Source of the DNA: a bacterium
GTDB lineage: Bacteria; Zhuqueibacterota; QNDG01; JAGLOF01
Assembly (NCBI GenBank): GCA_023139105.1
Contig: JAGLOF010000043.1
Coordinates: 1 to 61,604, forward strand
DNA length: 61,604 nucleotides
Reading direction: 5' to 3'
Under the pieces are notes generated by a model. That model was not told the origin of the DNA, did not search any database, and worked only from the letters and a program-made list of their open reading frames with translations. Both the position numbers and the translations under genes were made by a program. Below, piece after piece: positions 51,410 to 59,835 of this stretch (positions are counted from its first letter, which is position 1; each line of letters starts with the position of its first letter).

Positions 51410-51880
51410 TAAAGAGCAAGAGCATTGCCCACGGAACACTCGGAGCCACACTGCCCTGCCCCAAGGATATTGAATTCCGGTGATTTTTAATTGGAATTTA
51501 CCAGAACGAATATCCAACAGCAGAACACCGAATGTCGAATTTCCAGGTAGCTCTTACTTCGACATTCGATATTCGTTATTGGACATTGGATATTCATCAT
51601 TTATAGGAGCCGTTATAAGATTCATCAGTCCAGCAGCTATATAGTTACCCCCGGGGAATCAGTGAAAGAACATCACTGACACCCCGGGGGCTAATTTTAC
51701 ATCCTGTTAATCCTGTAATCCTGTCCTGCTCCTTTTTTATATGTAGGGCAGGGCTGGGAGGCTCCGTGTATTCCGTGGACAAATGTTTTTTCTTTTGGGC
51801 TCTTCTGGGTATTCTATGGATTAATAAACGTCAACATGCTGTGCTCATCTACGCTCAACATGCTTTATCTGCGGACATAT
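51410..51880 (+). repeat. Composite dispersed repeat, copy B with insertion
   Basis: Same module order as copy A: degenerate inverted GGGCAG-type unit (51410-51470), TTTACCAGAACGAATAT unit (51494-51542), CTTCGACATTCGATATT unit (51549-51603), triple ATCCTGTTA unit (51701-51727), direct TAGGGCAGGGCTGGGAGG unit (51738-51785) and ATTAATAAACG-CAACATGCTGTG unit (51790-51880). Between the third and fourth modules 97 extra bases are found (51604-51700), absent from copy A. Confidence 0.7.
51648..51690. repeat. GC-rich nested palindrome inside repeat copy B
   Basis: CCCCCGGGG (51648-51656) pairs with CCCCGGGGG (51682-51690), and within it TCAGTGA (51659-51665) pairs with TCACTGA (51673-51679). In an AT-rich setting this strong hairpin stands out. 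It may be a terminator, a REP-like palindrome or a small mobile unit. Confidence 0.6.
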
Positions 51881-51950
51881 AATTCCACACAATTGTCGGA
51901 GTTAGTTATAATATGGTTTTAATGTTTGGATTAGATCTCAATTTTAAAAA

Positions 51951-51979
51951 AAATGGGCGAGTTAAAAACTCGCCCATTT
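51951..51979 (-). terminator. Terminator of the 597-residue unknown gene
   Basis: AAATGGGCGAGTT and AACTCGCCCATTT make a 13-base-pair perfect stem with a three-base loop and continue into T residues on the minus strand, 26 bases after the stop. Confidence 0.9.
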
Positions 51980-52004
51980 ACTAATTACAAATTAACTTTA
52001 AGAA

Positions 52005-53798
52005 TTATTCTGCAATCTCCAACCAATTAAACCACAATGGATGGTGTTTCTTATACCAGACGAGGATCTCTTTTAAGAGAATTTGATCATCCGGGGAAAT
52101 AACATCTTTGGGGATAAGGTTAAAATGAACAAACATACCATTAACACCAAAATGTTCCATTGCTTCTGAACAGAGTGTTTGCAGTTCATTACGGATTCTG
52201 CCTGAGTCTGAAATTTTGACAGCACGTTCTTTGTAATCTTCACCATGAAAAAACCGTATGAGTAACGGGTTGCATACCAAGGGACGGTCTATTTCATTTT
52301 CCATGAACTTCAAAGTAAGTTTCACCTGTTTTGTGCCATGAGGCGTGGACAAACGCACTGTCACCTTGTATGTATCTGCATTTACTTTCTCAACACCGGG
52401 TGCACCAGTATATGGATCGTCAAGCATATAACCTACAAGGGCCATAACATCCCATTTTTTATTTGGGAGGAAATCTTCTACAGAGAGCGTATTTTTTTCT
52501 ACATGGATGCCGGCATCTCTGGCATCTCGGATACATTGCCTGTACAATTCAGTTTGATCTTTGCTTAATTGTTCCCCTGCTTCTTTTTGAAGTAGATTCT
52601 CAAAATCTACAGCCTCGGCATCAAGATGCATTATGCGGGCTTCTCTGTGCCATGGTAGATCAAAACGGGAACTGAACAAAGCCAGCGAGACATTGAGGTT
52701 GAGTATTGGTGCCAGGCTTGCAGCCTGCATAGCTTCAGCTGTTGCAGAATATCCGTCAACAAGAAAGAGATGTTGCTCACCAGCATCATCATGCCATGTT
52801 CCCACACTATAAGTTGGCGCATAAGTGCCTGAATCGTTAAAAAGAAGCTTGCCAGTGGGAAGTTTCCACCCATGTTCTGCAATATGAGCACCTGCTTCTC
52901 GCCATTGAGACCAAAGATCTCCAAGACGAAATTCCCGTGTTTTCCCGGATAAAGTCCAAACATGGACATTTTTAGCTGTAATGCCGGGATATGCAAGTTT
53001 GATCGCCTCCATAACTATAGCTCTCGGAGTGTGAAAATCAACTAACATCGAATTGGCAGCAGCTGTAGAAACAACTTCTTCCGGTAGCAGAAGTGTTCCC
53101 ATATATCCTTCATAGGGCCGTGTAACAGATAGAGGTTGATCAAAAACGTGAAGAACAGTCATTGGGCCAGTATCTTTACCTTTGGCAAAACGAGAGGTGT
53201 TTTCCAGTGTATCAATTGCTGCACCCCAGATAGTAATACCCTCTTTTTTAATACGAGCCATAAAGTCATCCCAGCTGTAGTCAGGATTATTTATCAAACG
53301 CTGCACAAGTCTATCCAATAATATTGCCACTTGTGGACGGGCATATATCCGGCCAAAGCCCAACAATGGATTACTACCCATATCCGGTGTTTCGCCTCCC
53401 TTAGGCATAAGTCCTTCACCAAGGCAAACCATAACAGCATGGTTTTCAGGAAGCTGCCTGGTTAAATACCACAATGATTCGCTCATCAAGTAGGCACTGA
53501 CTGCATCGGCATCTTTCTTGATTCTATTATTGGCCCTCTTGTCAAGATCTTTACCTTCACCAAAACGACCAAAAAGCCTGGTTCCAAGAGCAGCAACAGC
53601 AGCAGTCATGATGAACATACGTTCCATGGCACCACCGGCAAAGGTAATTTCATTTCTGAATTCTACATGATTGTTATTATCGAGCCAATCAATTTCTACA
53701 TCTTCGAGCCACAGATGAAAACGTCCGAGTACAGGACGCGTATCAAATGCCCATTGGGCAATTACATTGCGTTTTTCCAGGAATTCCGGTACAGCCAT
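52005..53798 (-). CDS. Large cytosolic protein of unknown function
   Basis: A 597-residue protein with no signal peptide or membrane helix. The Met at 53798 (MAVPEFLEKRNVIAQWAFD) follows GGGAGAG; the frame is open to 53912 but would run through a hairpin. Notable segments are EFRNEITFAGGAMERMFIMT, CLGEGLMPKGGETPDMGSNP, ILLDRLVQRLINNPDYSWDDF, VLHVFDQPLSVTRPYEGYMG and LFLVDGYSATAEAMQAASLAP. The Gly-rich turns and many acidic-His motifs suggest an enzyme, perhaps acting on a phosphorylated or nucleotide substrate, but I recognise no family. It is monocistronic with its own terminator. Confidence 0.75.
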   Translation of the reverse strand: MAVPEFLEKRNVIAQWAFDTRPVLGRFHLWLEDVEIDWLDNNNHVEFRNEITFAGGAMERMFIMTAAVAALGTRLFGRFGEGKDLDKRANNRIKKDADAVSAYLMSESLWYLTRQLPENHAVMVCLGEGLMPKGGETPDMGSNPLLGFGRIYARPQVAILLDRLVQRLINNPDYSWDDFMARIKKEGITIWGAAIDTLENTSRFAKGKDTGPMTVLHVFDQPLSVTRPYEGYMGTLLLPEEVVSTAAANSMLVDFHTPRAIVMEAIKLAYPGITAKNVHVWTLSGKTREFRLGDLWSQWREAGAHIAEHGWKLPTGKLLFNDSGTYAPTYSVGTWHDDAGEQHLFLVDGYSATAEAMQAASLAPILNLNVSLALFSSRFDLPWHREARIMHLDAEAVDFENLLQKEAGEQLSKDQTELYRQCIRDARDAGIHVEKNTLSVEDFLPNKKWDVMALVGYMLDDPYTGAPGVEKVNADTYKVTVRLSTPHGTKQVKLTLKFMENEIDRPLVCNPLLIRFFHGEDYKERAVKISDSGRIRNELQTLCSEAMEHFGVNGMFVHFNLIPKDVISPDDQILLKEILVWYKKHHPLWFNWLEIAE

Positions 53799-53878
53799 TC
53801 TGGTCTCTCCCTTTATTACCACAAACAAATAAGGGCCTGACAACCTGAACCAAGTTACATACCCTTTTGAAAGACATA

Positions 53879-53904
53879 CGCCGAAGATAGATCCATCTTC
53901 GGCG
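53879..53904 (-). terminator. Hairpin between the PQQ-propeller gene and the unknown gene
   Basis: CGCCGAAGAT and ATCTTCGGCG form a perfect ten-base-pair stem with a six-base loop. It lies about 117 bases after the propeller gene stop and 81 bases before the next start. The T tract is poor, so it may be an attenuating leader hairpin instead of a terminator. Confidence 0.5.
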
Positions 53905-54020
53905 TTATTCAATTCTTAATACATTTAAATCTAAGAAAATCAAAACTGTTACGCAATAACAAATATTGAAAAACCCTCATTACTACAAAAAAATATGACT
54001 TTTTTAATAGAAAATCACAA

Positions 54021-55364
54021 TTATTCTGAAGAGATAAGGTATAACGAGTCTACTCCTCGCAAAATTAAATCATTTTCTACTGCTACAGGGGATGCATCAA
54101 AAATATCATCTAAGCGGTTAATTGCAATAAGCTCATATTTTTCTCCCGGTGCCATCACATACACTACACCATTACGTCCGGCAGCATAGACGCGCCCACC
54201 TGCAGCAATTGGAGAAGCATAGATATTTTTCATCTCATCAAGCTTCTGTCGTGTGTAAAAAACTTCTCCTGTTACCGCATCAAGACATGATAATTTGGGT
54301 GTATAATCTTTAAAGAAATAAATTTTGTCTTCATACAGCAATGGAGAAGGAATATAAGGTATCTCCTTATAATGAGTCCATAAAATTTGATCAGTACTGT
54401 CCAACCTCCCGGTTGCTCCATCAAGTTTAATTGCCTGGAGACTTCCCCCTCTGTAACTGCCAGTTAGATATACAATTCCATTTCCGTAAACCGGTGTAGG
54501 ACAGGCACTCTTTGATACGCCAAAGGTAGACCATATCTCTTTTCCAGTCTCCAGATCATAGCTAATACATCGTTTTGCACCCGATCTAATAATCTGGGGC
54601 CTACCGGAAACTTCAACAACAATAGGTGTTGACCAATTTGTATGTTCATCTCGCTGATGCTTCCAGATTGTATGTCCGGTATTCTTATTCAACACAGTGA
54701 TGAATGAAACACCTTCATGATCCCATGCAATTACAACTTTACCATTGTGCAATACAGGAGATATTCCTTCACCAAATGTGTTTTTTATATGCATATCACC
54801 AAAATCTTTTTCCCATAGGACCTCACCTGACATATTTAGACAGTAGATACCGGCTGAACCAAAAGATGCAATTATATGCTCTCCATCCGTTACACATGAA
54901 TTAGAAGCCCATGATGCATCTTTATGAATTCCTTCATGTGGCAGGTCTTCTCTAACAGGAGTTCGCCAGATAATATGTCCATCGTCCCTGGAGATTGAGT
55001 AAACAGTATATTGAAGTACATTTTTTGTAGTTTTAGACCATCTCATTAATTTCATCCAGAATGGTCCGGAACTTTGATCATTGATACGGTCTTTGTCGGC
55101 AACCTCATCAAGAGCAAGTGCAGTAGTTATAATGATTTGATCTTCCCAAACTATCGGCGAAGATAGTCCTTTTCCAGGAATGTCTATTTTCCATTTTATA
55201 TTCTCTGTCTCACTCCACTGTACAGGAGGATTAGCATTTACAGCCTCACCGGTATTTAGCGGTCCCCTCCAACTGGGCCAGTATTGATTTGATTTGTTAT
55301 TTTGATTACCTGCACAAATTGATACACTGGCAAATAAGCATATTAACATTAATTTCTTCTTCAT
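54021..55364 (-). CDS. Exported PQQ-type beta-propeller protein
   Basis: A 447-residue protein from the Met at 55364 (AAAGGAAATAAG precedes it; the frame is open to 55397). A signal peptide ends near SICAG. The mature protein begins QYWPSWRGPLNTGEA and has repeated propeller blades, for example KIDIPGKGLSSPIVWEDQIII, GEVLWEKDFGDMHI, GHTIWKHQRDEHTNWSTPIVV and GKEIWSTFGVSKSACPTPVY. The WRGP opening is common in PQQ-like domain proteins that bind no cofactor and act as scaffolds. A 16-base tandem repeat lies just upstream, and a MarR gene precedes it on the same strand. Confidence 0.85.
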   Translation of the reverse strand: MKKKLMLICLFASVSICAGNQNNKSNQYWPSWRGPLNTGEAVNANPPVQWSETENIKWKIDIPGKGLSSPIVWEDQIIITTALALDEVADKDRINDQSSGPFWMKLMRWSKTTKNVLQYTVYSISRDDGHIIWRTPVREDLPHEGIHKDASWASNSCVTDGEHIIASFGSAGIYCLNMSGEVLWEKDFGDMHIKNTFGEGISPVLHNGKVVIAWDHEGVSFITVLNKNTGHTIWKHQRDEHTNWSTPIVVEVSGRPQIIRSGAKRCISYDLETGKEIWSTFGVSKSACPTPVYGNGIVYLTGSYRGGSLQAIKLDGATGRLDSTDQILWTHYKEIPYIPSPLLYEDKIYFFKDYTPKLSCLDAVTGEVFYTRQKLDEMKNIYASPIAAGGRVYAAGRNGVVYVMAPGEKYELIAINRLDDIFDASPVAVENDLILRGVDSLYLISSE

Positions 55365-55389
55365 CTTATTTCCTTTCACTTTTTCAACA

Positions 55390-55453
55390 CGATTCATTTA
55401 ATACGAAAAATATTTTATACGAAATGTATTTCATACGAAATGTATTTTATACG
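55390..55453 (-). repeat. 16-base tandem repeat upstream of the propeller gene
   Basis: Four head-to-tail 16-base units on the minus strand: CGTATAAAATACATTT, CGTATGAAATACATTT, CGTATAAAATATTTTT and a degenerate fourth. They end 26 bases before the propeller gene start and begin 32 bases after the marR stop. Each contains ATTTCGTAT-like half sites and TATAAAAT, so they may hold both promoter and operator. Confidence 0.75.
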
Positions 55454-55484
55454 AGCTTCGTTGCTTTATAGTAAAAAAAATGTC

Positions 55485-55928
55485 CTAACACTTTAATCCA
55501 ATTTTTTTTGCTATCTTTTCCATCAAAGAAACAAATGAGCATCGCTCCTCTATATTATCGAGTGCACTTAGAAAATCCTCAGCTATCTTTTTATCCTGGC
55601 ACATGTGAGCATCAATCATTTGCCTGCCATCATTTGTTATTTCAATTGAAAATGACCGCAGATCACGACGATTAATAATCCGTTTTACATATCCAGCTTT
55701 TTCAAGCTTTGCAATTATACTACTTAATGTTGTCTGTGGTACTTGCAGATACTCTCTGATCTCCTTTAAAATCAGATCGGGTTTATGTGACACCATATTG
55801 AGTATTAACATCTCATTCTGCGATAAATTACGTACATCATCGGAATGTCGTACTTTCATTCCAAATGTTATTTGGCGGATTGACTCATCCACACTTGCAA
55901 TTTGATCATTTAATATTGACTCACTCAT
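55485..55928 (-). CDS. MarR-family transcriptional regulator
   Basis: A 147-residue winged-helix repressor. The recognition region reads LILKEIREYLQVPQTTLSSIIAKLEKAGYVKR, followed by the wing INRRDLRSFSIEITNDGRQMI. N- and C-terminal helices form the dimer. A perfect palindrome overlaps its promoter (55940-55968), showing autorepression. The following gene on the strand is the PQQ-type propeller, a possible target. Ligand unknown. Confidence 0.9.
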   Translation of the reverse strand: MSESILNDQIASVDESIRQITFGMKVRHSDDVRNLSQNEMLILNMVSHKPDLILKEIREYLQVPQTTLSSIIAKLEKAGYVKRIINRRDLRSFSIEITNDGRQMIDAHMCQDKKIAEDFLSALDNIEERCSFVSLMEKIAKKIGLKC

Positions 55929-55939
55929 AACGTGTATCG

Positions 55940-55968
55940 AATATAACGACTGTCGTTATAAAATGCAA
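55940..55968 (-). promoter_or_regulatory. marR promoter with palindromic operator
   Basis: TTGCAT (55963-55968) and TATATT (55940-55945) are 17 bases apart on the minus strand. The palindrome TATAACGACTGTCGTTATA (55942-55960; nine-base arms, one-base centre) fills the spacer and overlaps the -10. Binding of a MarR dimer would block RNA polymerase, which is the standard autoregulation scheme in this family. Confidence 0.8.
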
Positions 55969-56008
55969 GCACTTTTTTGTTGATGATAAAAATTTAATTT
56001 CTCCGCCA

Positions 56009-58072
56009 CTATTGAATATATGCCAATCGGACTATATCCTTCTCTTCAGCAAGTTTGAAACGGATTGCCTGTCCGCCACCAGGTGCAAGCCGGAGATCTA
56101 TTTTAGAATGACTGTCCACAAGAATCTCTTTTATCTCATACTCATAAGGCATATCTTTCCAATCTGCATTCTGGCCATCACAATAAATTTGTGCAACGTA
56201 TTTTTTACCTACGTCAAGGAATTGAAGTGATGCCTGAAGATTCCGACCCTCTTCATCTGTAATACTGCCAAGATACCAGTCCGGGCTATTAATGTCTTTA
56301 CGCACTATTGTAACATAATCACCAATTTTTGCATGCAGTACCTGTGTATCCTGCCAATCAACCGGTACATCCATTATAAATTGAAAAGCATCAAGTCTGT
56401 TTAAATAATTCTCAGGTAAATCTGCTGCCATTTGCAATGGACTGTAAAGAATAACATAAAGTGCCAATTGCTTCATAAGAGTGGTATTCACACGATTATT
56501 CGGTCTGGCATCATTAAAAATAAGATCGAAGATACCAGGTGTAAAATCCATAGGGCCGCCAAGTAAACGAGTGAAGGGAAGTATTGTTGTATGCTCAGGG
56601 GGATTACCTCCATCAGCACTCCAGGCATTAAATTCCTGCCCTCTTGCACCCTCACGTGTCATGATATTCGGATATGTTCTGCGTATTCCAGTGGCTTTAA
56701 TTGGCTCATGAGCATCTATCATCAATTTATATTTTGCAGCTTTTTTTACAGATTTGCGATAATGACGAACCATCCACTGACCGTGATGCCACTCTTTACT
56801 CTCAATGCCATTACTATCTATACGTCTTATATCCTGCCCATGCCCTACATATCCTGTTTTAACTGAACGAACTCCATATTTTTTATAGAACTTATATGCA
56901 TCCGTCATTTGATCTTCATAGTTGTGAATACCTTTAGCTGTTTCATGGTGTCCTATCAATCTAACACCCTTGTCTTTTGCATATTGAGTAATTATATCAA
57001 TATCAAAATCAGGATAAGGCGTTATAAAGTCAAACTTTTCACTGTTGGCAATCCAATCTCCATCCCAACCAATATTCCAACCTTCAACCAGTACACCGGA
57101 AAATCCGTATTTTGATGCAAAATCAATATAGCGTTTCGTATTTTCTGTAGTTGCACCATGTAGTTCTCCTGATCCCCATGTGGAGGTACCAAGATGCATT
57201 TCCCACCATATACCTACATATTTTCCCGGACGAATCCATGATGTATCCCGCAATTTACAAGGTTCATTCAAATTGAGTATAATGTATGATGTAATCAGCT
57301 CTCCGGGTGTGTCTGCTATTTGAATACTCCGCCAGGGTGATTTAAAAGGAGTCTCTGCATATACTTTGATTCCATCAGCCCACGGAACAAGATCTGCCTT
57401 TAATTTAAAATTATTATCAGGGATAATTGTCATGCTGGCATAATCAGTCAATGCAGCTTCATGTATGGAGAGATAAATACCATTCTCTGTCTCAAAAGTT
57501 ACAGGTGTATGTACAGTATCCATCTGGCTTATTGTAGTTTTTTTATAGAGATATTCATAGCGATTCCAATGATAAGCAGGGATCCACCAGGCATTGTGAT
57601 CAGCTGCCATGTTGAATTCTGTAATTTCATCAAGGATCTGAAATTCCTTTAAATTATCTTGCTTAGGTATGCAATAACGAAAGGCAATGCCATCATTAAA
57701 TACTCTGAAATAGATATTGATACGGCTCTGATGTTGATTGTTTTTTACCAATACCACCTTTAATTCATGATAACAATTCCGGATCTCCTTCTTCTCTCCC
57801 CAAACCTGTGTCCATGTATTATCAACATAGTTACGCTCAATTGAAGAGACTGTGCAATCTGAAGAAAAATCAATGTCATTATTTAAAATCAGGCCCAACT
57901 TTGAAGATACTATCAATGGTCTGCCAAACCTTGTAACCTGGTAGACAGGCACTCCAGATTCCACATTGAATGACAGTGAAAGAATATTATTTGGAGATAC
58001 GACTTCAAAAACTTGTGCAACAGACATCTCAACCAGAATAAAAATCAATAATACTATAGATTTAATATGCAA
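56009..58072 (-). CDS. GH97 family glycoside hydrolase, exported
   Basis: A 687-residue alpha-glycosidase. The start is a TTG at 58072, five bases after GGAGG; it yields a signal peptide MHIKSIVLLIFILVEMSVAQ. The frame is open to 58135 but lacks a ribosome site. An N-terminal beta-supersandwich (about 22-270) leads to a TIM barrel with WWEMHLGTSTWGSG, VEGWNIGWDG, IGHHETAKGIHNYE, VKTGYVGHGQD, GQWMVRHYR, IDAHEPIKATGIRRTYPNIM and GARGQEFNAW. HHET and DAHEPIKATG with Glu match the inverting SusB-like subgroup that acts on alpha-glucosides, so a periplasmic alpha-glucosidase is likely. A TonB/Sus pair is not nearby. Confidence 0.93.
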   Translation of the reverse strand: MHIKSIVLLIFILVEMSVAQVFEVVSPNNILSLSFNVESGVPVYQVTRFGRPLIVSSKLGLILNNDIDFSSDCTVSSIERNYVDNTWTQVWGEKKEIRNCYHELKVVLVKNNQHQSRINIYFRVFNDGIAFRYCIPKQDNLKEFQILDEITEFNMAADHNAWWIPAYHWNRYEYLYKKTTISQMDTVHTPVTFETENGIYLSIHEAALTDYASMTIIPDNNFKLKADLVPWADGIKVYAETPFKSPWRSIQIADTPGELITSYIILNLNEPCKLRDTSWIRPGKYVGIWWEMHLGTSTWGSGELHGATTENTKRYIDFASKYGFSGVLVEGWNIGWDGDWIANSEKFDFITPYPDFDIDIITQYAKDKGVRLIGHHETAKGIHNYEDQMTDAYKFYKKYGVRSVKTGYVGHGQDIRRIDSNGIESKEWHHGQWMVRHYRKSVKKAAKYKLMIDAHEPIKATGIRRTYPNIMTREGARGQEFNAWSADGGNPPEHTTILPFTRLLGGPMDFTPGIFDLIFNDARPNNRVNTTLMKQLALYVILYSPLQMAADLPENYLNRLDAFQFIMDVPVDWQDTQVLHAKIGDYVTIVRKDINSPDWYLGSITDEEGRNLQASLQFLDVGKKYVAQIYCDGQNADWKDMPYEYEIKEILVDSHSKIDLRLAPGGGQAIRFKLAEEKDIVRLAYIQ

Positions 58073-58144
58073 AACGTCCTCCAGATTTTGAACCGGAAAT
58101 AAAGTTAAATGTACATAAATAATTAGAATAAACAAATAATAAAA

Positions 58145-58170
58145 AAAGCCGACTTATAAAAGTCGGCTTT
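58145..58170 (-). terminator. Terminator after tRNA-Arg
   Basis: AAAGCCGACT and AGTCGGCTTT form a perfect ten-base-pair stem with a six-base loop, followed by T residues on the minus strand, directly after the tRNA 3' end. The sequence also resembles a terminator on the plus strand. Confidence 0.88.
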
Positions 58171-58172
58171 AG

Positions 58173-58246
58173 TACGCCCGAAGGGAATCGAACCCCCAGC
58201 CTTTGGAACCGGAATCCAACGCTCTATCCAATTGAGCTACGGGCGC
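58173..58246 (-). tRNA. tRNA-Arg (anticodon CCG)
   Basis: A 74-base cloverleaf. The acceptor stem GCGCCCG pairs with CGGGCGT, starting with a G-U pair. The anticodon stem TTGGA/TCCAA closes the loop TTCCGGT with anticodon CCG, reading CGG codons. GGTTCGATTCC forms the T-loop region and GTAGCTCAATTGGATAGAGC the D arm. CCA is not encoded; the discriminator base is A. It has its own promoter and terminator. Confidence 0.95.
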
Positions 58247-58266
58247 ATGTATTAAAAATGTCGTTT

Positions 58267-58295
58267 ATTATACAGAAATCCTGGTTCAAAGTCAA
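58267..58295 (-). promoter_or_regulatory. Promoter of tRNA-Arg
   Basis: TTGACT (58290-58295), a 17-base spacer and a consensus TATAAT (58267-58272) on the minus strand. Transcription would start about 15 bases before the tRNA 5' end. Confidence 0.8.
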
Positions 58296-58327
58296 GTTGT
58301 ATTTGCTGCATTCTTCCCGGAATCACA

Positions 58328-58540
58328 CTATTCGATGCTAATTTGATAATTATCGATATTTACAACAGCACCTGTTCTGAGTTTCCGTCGTTTTCTAAAT
58401 TCTGTCTCCCCATCAACATCAACCTCCCCATTATCAATACGAATCCTGGCTTCGCCACCTGTCATGCATATATTCATAAATTTGAGCAATTTCATCAATT
58501 CAATATACTCATCATTCAATTTGAATTTCATTATTTCCAT
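58328..58540 (-). CDS. Small S4-domain RNA-binding protein, YbcJ-like
   Basis: A 70-residue protein that is essentially one S4 domain: LMKLLKFMNICMTGGEARIRIDNGEVDVDGE, then RKRRKLRTGAVVNID. This is the pattern of the YbcJ/YaaA family, whose members bind structured RNA. It starts two bases after the stop of the glycosyltransferase, with GGAGC before the ATG, so it is probably co-transcribed with the surface glycan genes. It may have a ribosome or tRNA role unrelated to them. Confidence 0.88.
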   Translation of the reverse strand: MEIMKFKLNDEYIELMKLLKFMNICMTGGEARIRIDNGEVDVDGETEFRKRRKLRTGAVVNIDNYQISIE

Positions 58541-58542
58541 AT

Positions 58543-59835
58543 TTATGCTCCGATAATACTATTTAATTGATCTGCCAATTCCCTGGTCTGTTCTTTCCTT
58601 GTGTATTTTCGTAAATCAGTACTTTCGTCTACGCCTCTATCAAGTTTTCCGCTATGCCACTGCTCATACAATTCAATAATCACATCAGCAGCTACACTGG
58701 GATTATCAATAGACATCTCCCTGGCTCTGCCAGTTTGGCGGATTATTTCCATAGCATCACCTTCTCTTGCCATGGTTAATATTTCTGTTCCGGCAGCTAT
58801 GTATTCAAACACTTTTCCTGTAATAACTCCCGGCCCATATGCCGGTGGAAGCAAAAATAGAAGAGCATGGCTGGTTTTCATATAGGATATGGCCTGATGA
58901 TGATCTACATAATCCATTATTTGTGAATATTGTTTTAAATTATAACTTTCCAGGAGCTCCTGAAGATTGATTCCAATAGATTTACCAATCCAGTGTAATT
59001 GAATTTTCGAGCGCATCGTTTCATGCTTGTCAATGGCAATTTCCATTGCTTTCAGAAATGTTTCAGGATTCATCTGACTCGTAAGTGTACCACAATAGCT
59101 TATGGTGAATTTATCACTATCCTTAACAGGATTTATACTCTTGAAATCATCATCATCGAATCCATTAGGGATAACAGAAAATTCTCTGGATGTAATTCTT
59201 TGAAAAGTATCAGCTAGTCCTTGTGAAATTGTAATACCGACATCAATATGCTTTATAATCGATTGCAGCAAACGTTTGTTCAAATAGCTGTGAAGAGTTG
59301 TTGGAAGCTGCTCATGAGGCTCGAACCACCAGCCGTCACGAAAATCGGCTAACCAAGGCAACTTGGTCTGTGATTTAACAGCCATGCCGGCCAGATGTAC
59401 TGAATGAGGAGGTGATGTTGTTATTATTGCATCAAAAGGTTCTGCTTTATGTCTGTCAAGTGCCTTTTTAATTGCAAAGGGTGTCCATAATATCTTGTCA
59501 TCAGGTATACAGAACCAACGGGAAAGCTGTCTGTACAGAGTTGAAGAAGCTGAAGAAAAATTAGCTGGATTGGCTTGTGAGCCATGCTTTTTCAATTTAT
59601 ATAATAGTCTTAAGGGATCCAAAGAACCTGTTCTTGAAATAATTGTTTTATCAATTTTATCTAATAGTGAAGGATCCATAGCATGATAATGTACGGGCTT
59701 GACGGTGATTACTTCTGGTGTCCATCCGAATTGTGGAAGATATTTAACAAATTTAACAGCACGCTGTACGCCGCCCATACCCAATGGTGGGAAATAATAG
59801 GCAAGTATCAAAACACGTCTGTTGGCCTTCATCAT
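58543..59835 (-). CDS. Glycosyltransferase, GT4-like
   Basis: A 430-residue GT-B enzyme. The N-terminal domain opens VLILAYYFPPLGMGGVQRAVKF, where the Gly-rich loop binds the acceptor side; the C-terminal domain contains FTISYCGTLTSQMNPETFLKA, LHWIGKS and the donor-binding GVITGKVFEYIAAGTEILTMA segment with Glu. It should transfer sugars at the inner membrane to build a surface polysaccharide. Its start overlaps the flippase stop (ATGATGA), so both are coupled. Two ATG codons in tandem (59835 and 59832) can serve as start. Confidence 0.9.
   Translation of the reverse strand: MMKANRRVLILAYYFPPLGMGGVQRAVKFVKYLPQFGWTPEVITVKPVHYHAMDPSLLDKIDKTIISRTGSLDPLRLLYKLKKHGSQANPANFSSASSTLYRQLSRWFCIPDDKILWTPFAIKKALDRHKAEPFDAIITTSPPHSVHLAGMAVKSQTKLPWLADFRDGWWFEPHEQLPTTLHSYLNKRLLQSIIKHIDVGITISQGLADTFQRITSREFSVIPNGFDDDDFKSINPVKDSDKFTISYCGTLTSQMNPETFLKAMEIAIDKHETMRSKIQLHWIGKSIGINLQELLESYNLKQYSQIMDYVDHHQAISYMKTSHALLFLLPPAYGPGVITGKVFEYIAAGTEILTMAREGDAMEIIRQTGRAREMSIDNPSVAADVIIELYEQWHSGKLDRGVDESTDLRKYTRKEQTRELADQLNSIIGA

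Larger units (their letters stand above)
50827..52004. other. Long gene-free region upstream of the giant gene
   Basis: A 1178-base gap. Bases 50827-51300 are AT-rich and unassigned, presumably holding the giant gene promoter. Copy B of the composite repeat fills 51410-51880, with a 97-base insertion. The terminator of the next gene is at 51951-51979. The open frame at 51190-51432 has no supporting features. Confidence 0.65.

Noticed and set aside
51190..51432. 80-residue minus-strand frame
   Set aside because: Located in the repeat-rich gap, no ribosome site, no recognisable domain.
55390..55453. Tandem repeat considered as a CRISPR
   Set aside because: Units are adjacent without spacers and only 16 bases long.
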